From positions 1-9,463 of the forward strand of contig JAPOVO010000070.1 in NCBI GenBank assembly GCA_026708165.1: a stretch of DNA of 9,463 nucleotides, read 5' to 3'. The stretch's first letter is position 1. Each line of letters begins with the position of its first letter. A program made the translations under genes and the position numbers. This DNA is from Chloroflexota bacterium (GTDB lineage: Bacteria > Chloroflexota > UBA11872 > VXNJ01). A model generated the notes under the pieces. That model searched no databases. It had not been told where the DNA came from and worked only from the letters and a program-made list of their open reading frames with translations. This document shows positions 5,971-9,463 of this stretch, piece by piece.

Positions 5971-6942
5971 ATGAAGCCCGGTAAGCGAACGAGGATGATA
6001 GACGTTGCGCTGGCGGCGGAGACGACCGAGGCCACTCTCCGGGCGTTCGACGAGGCGGCGGGCCGAGTCGATGCAATCGAGCTGCGCCTGGACCTGATGC
6101 AGGAATTCGACCTTCAACGGCTTATCGAAGCGCGTCCGTGCCCGGTAGTTGTAACCAACCGCCCTGTCCGGGAGGGGGGGACGTTCGCGGGAGGTGAGAG
6201 TGACAGGACCCGTCACCTCCGCGAGGCCCTTGATCTCGGAGCCGAGTACGTCGACATCGAGGAAGATGCGGTCGGGATGCTGGGCGGAGTGTCGTCCACT
6301 CGACTCATCGTGTCGCACCATGATTTTTCGGCGATGCCCGAGGATATAGACAGCCTCCGCCTTCGGCTCGAAGAGCGCGGAACCGGCGCGATCAAGCTGG
6401 CCGGGATGGCGGCGCGTCCCGAGGACGCGCTGACGGCCCTGGGGCTGTATGAATCCACGCCGCTTGCGGCCATCTCGATTGCGATGGGCGAACACGGAGT
6501 CGCGAGCAGGATTCTGGCGCTGCGGCACTCTAACTGCCTGCTAACGTATTGCGCACTCGACACGAGGGGTGTCGTGGCTCCGGGTCAAATTTCTGTAGGG
6601 GCGATCAGAGATGTGTACCGCGCCGAGGGCATCGGAGGAGCAACCAAGGCGGTCGGAGTTGTTAGCCGGGATCCTATCTCTGACACTTTGATGTCCGACG
6701 TGAATGCCGGACTTCGGGATGGAGGGATCGATGCGGTTGCTGTTCCACTGCGCATCGCGCGGCCCAATGAGATCCGACTCATGGCGCTGTTCGACGGCGG
6801 GTACGACGGATTCTGGCTGATGGACGGCATGGTGGGTATGGCGGACGCGGTGTTTGCGTCATTTTCGGATGGAATGCTAGAAGCTACCTTGGCGGCGGCG
6901 CTCGACGATGCGCTGTCGGCGGCCGCCTTGCACCTCGGCTGA
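5971..6942 (+). CDS. aroD: Type I 3-dehydroquinate dehydratase with a truncated shikimate dehydrogenase-like C-terminal domain
   Basis: Residues about 9-217 are a type I dehydroquinase, which converts 3-dehydroquinate to 3-dehydroshikimate through a Lys Schiff base. Active-site matches are Glu37 and Arg39 (ELRLD), Arg64 and Glu68, His117 (SHHDF), Lys142 (GAIKLAG), Arg180 (MGEHGVASR) and Gln206 (APGQ). The Ser normally four places before that Gln is Val202. Residues about 227-295 resemble the N-terminal, shikimate-binding half of AroE: AVGVVSRDPISDTLMSDVNAGLRDGGIDAVAVPLRI follows the family's GDPIxHSxSPxxHNxxF...Y.P pattern, and YDGFWLMDGMVG sits where GFNVTxPHK would be. The key Ser pair is disturbed, the catalytic Lys is lost, and the NADP domain is absent. 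The start is unsure: ATG at 5971 or ATG at 5995 (residue 9); the second gives the usual family N-terminus but neither has a well-spaced ribosome binding site. It stands alone on the plus strand. Confidence 0.92.
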   Translation: MKPGKRTRMIDVALAAETTEATLRAFDEAAGRVDAIELRLDLMQEFDLQRLIEARPCPVVVTNRPVREGGTFAGGESDRTRHLREALDLGAEYVDIEEDAVGMLGGVSSTRLIVSHHDFSAMPEDIDSLRLRLEERGTGAIKLAGMAARPEDALTALGLYESTPLAAISIAMGEHGVASRILALRHSNCLLTYCALDTRGVVAPGQISVGAIRDVYRAEGIGGATKAVGVVSRDPISDTLMSDVNAGLRDGGIDAVAVPLRIARPNEIRLMALFDGGYDGFWLMDGMVGMADAVFASFSDGMLEATLAAALDDALSAAALHLG

Positions 6943-7051
6943 CCAACCTGTCGATCCAGATTGGGGCGGTTCACGTACCGCGACTACGACATTTCAGACC
7001 GGAGCCAAGACGCCACCTGACTGGTATTAGCAAAGCGAAACCCTGGCGACC

Positions 7052-8140
7052 CTAAGCAATCCGGTGCCGCTCAAGAGCCTCATAGTTAGGCCCGAATCCA
7101 AACCCCGGCCGTTCTGGGGGAGCCAGCATTCCGTCGGAGTCGAGCCGCAGCGTCTCCTTGAACTTCGTGTCCCACATCGGGTCCACGGTGTCTCGGTAGT
7201 ACTCCAGGATCAGTCCTGTCGGAATCCCCGTTACCAGGTGAATGTGCACGTCCTGGCTTCCATGAGGCGAAACGGCCAAGTCGTGAGCGGCGGCCAGATC
7301 GGCGACCTTTCTGAACTCGGTTACGCCACCCATGATGTTGGCGTCTGGCTGAAGGATCGACGCCGCGCGGTGCTGTATCAGATCGCGAAATCCATACCGT
7401 GTGTACTCGTTCTCGCCGGTCGAGATTGGAATGGACGTGGCGGCGACGACTCGCGCATGGCCGTCATAGTCGTCCGCACCGCAGGGTTCCTCGAACCAGA
7501 AAATGTCGTACTCCTCGATACGCTTGGCGATTGCGATAGCCTCGTGGTGGCGGTAGGCGTTGTTGGCGTCGACCATCAGCTTGACGTCCGGCCCTATGGC
7601 TTCACGTGCGGTTTTGACGCGCTCAACGTCGACTGACATCGACTCACCACCAATCTTCATCTTTACCGCGCGAGCACCCAGCTCGAGGTTGCTCTCCATT
7701 TCTTCCGCCAGCTCAGCGAGGCCCTTGCCTTCCTCGTAGTAGCCACCGGCGATGTAAACGTCGATGCGGTCGGCGAATCCGCCCAGCAGCTTATAGACCG
7801 GCTGATTGGTTATCTTTCCTATCAGGTCCCAGATGGCGATGTCTATCGCGCTGATGACTCGAGTCTCGTAGCCGCGTCTGCCTGTAAGCTTGGGCACCCA
7901 GAGTTGGTGCCAAATTCGTTCGACGTTTATGGGGTCCTGACCGACGACGCCGGGTTTTAGCGATTCGATTACAGCGTCCCAGCCGGGGGCCCCGCTCCCG
8001 ACCCCCACGCCCTTGAGACCCTCGTCTGTGTGCACCGTAACGATGTCGAGGCGGACGTTGTAGTAGACGAACATCCCGTTGCGAATGGGCTTTGGTCTTG
8101 GCCACTCGTAGGACTCAAGAGTGATGTCGGTTATCTTCAT
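7052..8140 (-). CDS. Mandelate racemase/muconate lactonizing enzyme family protein (acid-sugar dehydratase-like)
   Basis: A 362-residue enolase-superfamily enzyme: a capping domain (1-125 and C-terminal tail) and a TIM barrel. Mg ligands are Asp191 (VDANN), Glu217 (WFEEP) and Glu243 (TGENE). The acid/base groups of the mandelate racemase subgroup are present: the KMK motif with Lys160/Lys162 on one face and the Asp266 (QPDAN)/His293 (SPHG) dyad on the other. This set abstracts the alpha-proton of a carboxylate; in most such enzymes the reaction is dehydration of an aldonic or aldaric acid. The exact substrate is not readable; the first-domain loop RPKPIRNGMFVYYNV would be a specificity determinant. 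Start ATG at 8140, with AAGGTGG nine bases upstream. It converges on aroD, 109 bases away, with no clear terminator between. No sugar transporter or aldolase gene is adjacent. Confidence 0.93.
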   Translation of the reverse strand: MKITDITLESYEWPRPKPIRNGMFVYYNVRLDIVTVHTDEGLKGVGVGSGAPGWDAVIESLKPGVVGQDPINVERIWHQLWVPKLTGRRGYETRVISAIDIAIWDLIGKITNQPVYKLLGGFADRIDVYIAGGYYEEGKGLAELAEEMESNLELGARAVKMKIGGESMSVDVERVKTAREAIGPDVKLMVDANNAYRHHEAIAIAKRIEEYDIFWFEEPCGADDYDGHARVVAATSIPISTGENEYTRYGFRDLIQHRAASILQPDANIMGGVTEFRKVADLAAAHDLAVSPHGSQDVHIHLVTGIPTGLILEYYRDTVDPMWDTKFKETLRLDSDGMLAPPERPGFGFGPNYEALERHRIA

Positions 8141-8360
8141 GCGCCAGTTCCACCTTGTCGCTCTGCCGCGGCGTCGCCCGGGACCACGCGGCGGATTCCG
8201 TAATTCCCCGATGAATCGCGGAGCCTATATTATCCGCGCCGCGGCGTTGACTTCTTGCGGAATCAACCGGTCCCTGAGTTTGGACGCGTTTTCGCTATCA
8301 TCCTTAGACCGCGATTTCTGGGATGGCGGTGTCGTTCCAGGAAGGGTGTGGTCCTTTCCC

Positions 8361-8435
8361 GCCCCCGTAGCTCAGTGGATAGAGCACCGGCCTCCGGAGC
8401 CGGGTGCAGGCGTTCGAATCGCCTCGGGGGTACCA
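8361..8435 (+). tRNA. tRNA-Arg (anticodon CCG), CCA encoded
   Basis: A complete cloverleaf can be drawn: acceptor GCCCCCG with CGGGGGT (8425-8431), T8 A9, D arm GCTC/GAGC, anticodon arm CCGGC/GCCGG with loop CTCCGGA (8392-8398), a four-base variable region, T arm AGGCG/CGCCT with TTCGAAT loop, discriminator A at 8432 and a genome-encoded CCA at 8433-8435. The anticodon at 8394-8396 is CCG, reading the Arg codon CGG. The first acceptor pair is G1-U72 rather than G-C. The tRNA lies between two minus-strand genes and must have its own promoter; none is convincing in 8141-8360. Confidence 0.96.
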
Positions 8436-8503
8436 GCCTTTGCCAATTGAGGCAGGCGGTGCGGCGGTCAGCGCCCCGTGAGCCTTATGCGCCTACTTCC
8501 TGG

Positions 8504-8731
8504 CTAGCGCCAGAATCGAAGGAACAGATTGGCGATCACGGTAAGCACCACGCTTACGACGAGCATGGTCACGATTGGGAAGAAGAACCTGATGCCTCCG
8601 CGCTCGATGGCCAGGTCGCCGGGGAGCCGTCCCAGCCCCGGGAGCTTTCCGACCGCGAGCAGGACGGCACCCGCCAGGATCAGTAACACTCCCAAGCCGA
8701 TTAAGAGGCGTGCGGTAGAGCTGAAGTCCAT
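8504..8731 (-). CDS. DUF2905 family small membrane protein
   Basis: A 75-residue protein with two predicted membrane helices (about residues 8-28 and 50-70) joined by a short loop with the family signature GRLPGDLAIERGG (34-46) followed by the FFFP helix start. This matches the DUF2905 family, small bacterial inner-membrane proteins with no established function. The start ATG at 8731 has no Shine-Dalgarno sequence; instead a -10-like TAATAT lies six bases upstream, which suggests a leaderless message. It is followed 68 bases later by the opposite-strand tRNA gene. Confidence 0.88.
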   Translation of the reverse strand: MDFSSTARLLIGLGVLLILAGAVLLAVGKLPGLGRLPGDLAIERGGIRFFFPIVTMLVVSVVLTVIANLFLRFWR

Positions 8732-8737
8732 ACGTCG

Positions 8738-8766
8738 ATATTAGCCGGGGAATCAGGGCCTGATAA
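8738..8766 (-). promoter_or_regulatory. Candidate sigma-70-type promoter for the DUF2905 gene
   Basis: On the minus strand, TTATCA (8766-8761) and TAATAT (8743-8738) are separated by exactly 17 bases. The -10 box ends six bases before the ATG, so transcription would begin at or very near the start codon. Confidence 0.45.
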
Positions 8767-8881
8767 CGGATTGGCGCGTTCCCCCATCCCGGAGCGAGGG
8801 CCTAAGCACAGGGTTCGTGCTTGTGAAGTCTGAATCAGCACGATGGCGGTGTCCTATGATCGAACCAACGTTGAGAGTCTT

Positions 8882-8898
8882 CGAGGCAGACAGCCTCG
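8882..8898 (+). other. Hairpin in the leader of the lipoprotein gene
   Basis: CGAGGC (8882-8887) and GCCTCG (8893-8898) form a perfect 6-bp stem with an AGACA loop, 22 bases before the lipoprotein ATG. A -10-like TATGAT (8855-8860) lies upstream without a good -35. The hairpin would be in the 5' leader if that box is used. The rest of 8732-8920 shows no gene. Confidence 0.3.
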
Positions 8899-8920
8899 CG
8901 AGGATGCGCCTTTGACTTCA

Positions 8921-9463
8921 ATGCGTCGCGTTTTGCTTTGGTCGGTCTTGATAGCGGCGCTGTGTCTTGCGGTTGCGTGCGATTCCGGCAGCGAGCCCGA
9001 AGCTTCCCCGGCGGCTCCAACTCAGCAGGCGCAGGCTCTCACGGCAGCGCCCGCAGCCACGGCGAGTCCCGATCCGGTTCCCACGGCGGTCGCCGCGCCA
9101 ACGCCCACGAGCGCGCCCGAGCCGACTTCAACGCCGGTCCCAACTCCGACGGCCGCGTCCGAACCGACGCCGAGTCCCACGCGACAGCCTCCCACCCCTA
9201 CCCCGATGCCGACGGCCACGCCGGAGCCGGCCTCGGCGGCAGTTTCGATAGACGATTTCGACATGGAGCGCCTGGTCGCCGAAGTGATCGAGAGTCTGCC
9301 ACGTACGATTCACCTGGCCTTAGATATGGATGCTCCCGAGGGTGTAACCATAGTCTTTACGGCAGAAATTGAAACGGAGAAGGAAGTGTCGAGAGTCGTC
9401 TTCGAAGCGTCGACTCCACTCGGTACTGCAAAGTACGAAATCATCACCGCCGGCGATCGCATG
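8921..9463 (+). CDS. Lipoprotein with long Pro/Thr/Ala-rich linker, 3'-truncated
   Basis: The first 181 residues of a secreted lipid-anchored protein are visible; the frame runs off the right edge. The N-terminus has MRR, a hydrophobic core and the lipobox LAVAC, with Cys20 as the lipidation site. Residues about 24-107 are low-complexity sequence with repeated PTP, TPTP and EPT motifs, a flexible spacer that would hold the next domain off the membrane. From residue 108 an ordered domain starts (SIDDFDMERLVAEVIESLP), followed by alternating beta-strand-like segments (TIHLALDMD, VTIVFTAEIE, SRVVFEAST, TAKYEIITAGDRM). The alternating strands recall the lipid-binding lipoproteins of the LppX/LprG type, but too little is present to assign it. 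Start ATG at 8921, with GAGG about 18 bases upstream, farther than ideal. Confidence 0.82.
   Translation, partial: MRRVLLWSVLIAALCLAVACDSGSEPEASPAAPTQQAQALTAAPAATASPDPVPTAVAAPTPTSAPEPTSTPVPTPTAASEPTPSPTRQPPTPTPMPTATPEPASAAVSIDDFDMERLVAEVIESLPRTIHLALDMDAPEGVTIVFTAEIETEKEVSRVVFEASTPLGTAKYEIITAGDRM

Noticed and set aside
6966..6981. GCGGT/ACCGC hairpin in the convergent gap after aroD as a terminator
   Set aside because: Only a 5-bp stem with a 6-base loop and no T-run on either strand.
6943..7051. A frameshifted continuation of the AroE NADP domain after the aroD stop
   Set aside because: Only 109 bases remain before the opposite-strand gene ends, too short for the missing domain, and no Rossmann GxGxxG motif is seen there.
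8221..8240. AT-rich box on the minus strand (GATAATAT) as a promoter of the enolase-superfamily gene
   Set aside because: The -10-like match is good, but no -35-like sequence lies 15-19 bases upstream, so I did not annotate it.
8280..8301. TTGGAC and TATCAT as a promoter for the tRNA gene
   Set aside because: The two boxes are only 10 bases apart, too close for a sigma-70-type promoter.
8436..8460. TGCC/GGCA hairpin just after the tRNA as a terminator
   Set aside because: Short stem and followed by GC-rich sequence without T residues.
8938..9372. 144-codon open frame in another plus frame over the lipoprotein
   Set aside because: It reads the repetitive linker in a shifted frame; the frame starting at 8921 has a signal peptide, lipobox and an ordered domain.

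Overview
The window is GC-rich, gene-dense bacterial DNA. It holds nine protein-coding genes (two cut by the window edges) and one tRNA. The prenyltransferase type, a Pro/Thr-rich lipoprotein, a short DUF2905 membrane protein, scattered intergenic palindromes and a free-standing quinone cluster make me think of a Chloroflexota genome (Dehalococcoidia or SAR202-like). That placement is a guess from general impression, not from a marker gene.

Layout. (1) 1-803, plus strand: 3' part of an aldo/keto reductase-family gene whose catalytic positions are all substituted. (2) 907-5868, minus strand: a tight five-gene run, read from right to left as a D-2-hydroxyacid (phosphoglycerate-type) dehydrogenase, a HAD-IIA phosphatase, a UbiD-type decarboxylase, a UbiA-type prenyltransferase and the UbiX flavin prenyltransferase. 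The only sizeable gap in this run (2373-2595) contains a strong hairpin and degenerate intergenic repeats. (3) 5869-5970: a divergent promoter region with a short inverted repeat. (4) 5971-6942, plus: a type I 3-dehydroquinate dehydratase carrying a C-terminal remnant of the shikimate dehydrogenase substrate domain. (5) 7052-8140, minus: a mandelate racemase-type enolase superfamily enzyme. (6) 8361-8435, plus: tRNA-Arg(CCG) with encoded CCA. (7) 8504-8731, minus: a DUF2905 membrane protein with a plausible leaderless promoter. (8) 8921-end, plus: the 5' part of a lipoprotein with a long Pro/Thr/Ala linker.

How the genes fit together. UbiX makes prenylated FMN, which UbiD-family decarboxylases need. 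UbiA-type enzymes attach the polyprenyl tail to the aromatic acid that UbiD then decarboxylates. The three together form the prenylation and decarboxylation steps of quinone synthesis. The UbiA sequence resembles the version found with the futalosine menaquinone route (MqnP-like), so MqnP/MqnL/MqnM is the most likely identity, though no mqnA-D gene is in view. The two upstream genes (dehydrogenase and phosphatase) share the transcription unit but have no obvious role in quinone synthesis. The dehydroquinase feeds the shikimate/chorismate pathway, which supplies the precursor of both quinone routes.

The most unusual items are the apparently dead aldo/keto reductase and the dehydroquinase fused to a truncated, degenerate AroE half. 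I found no phage, transposon, CRISPR or defence genes.
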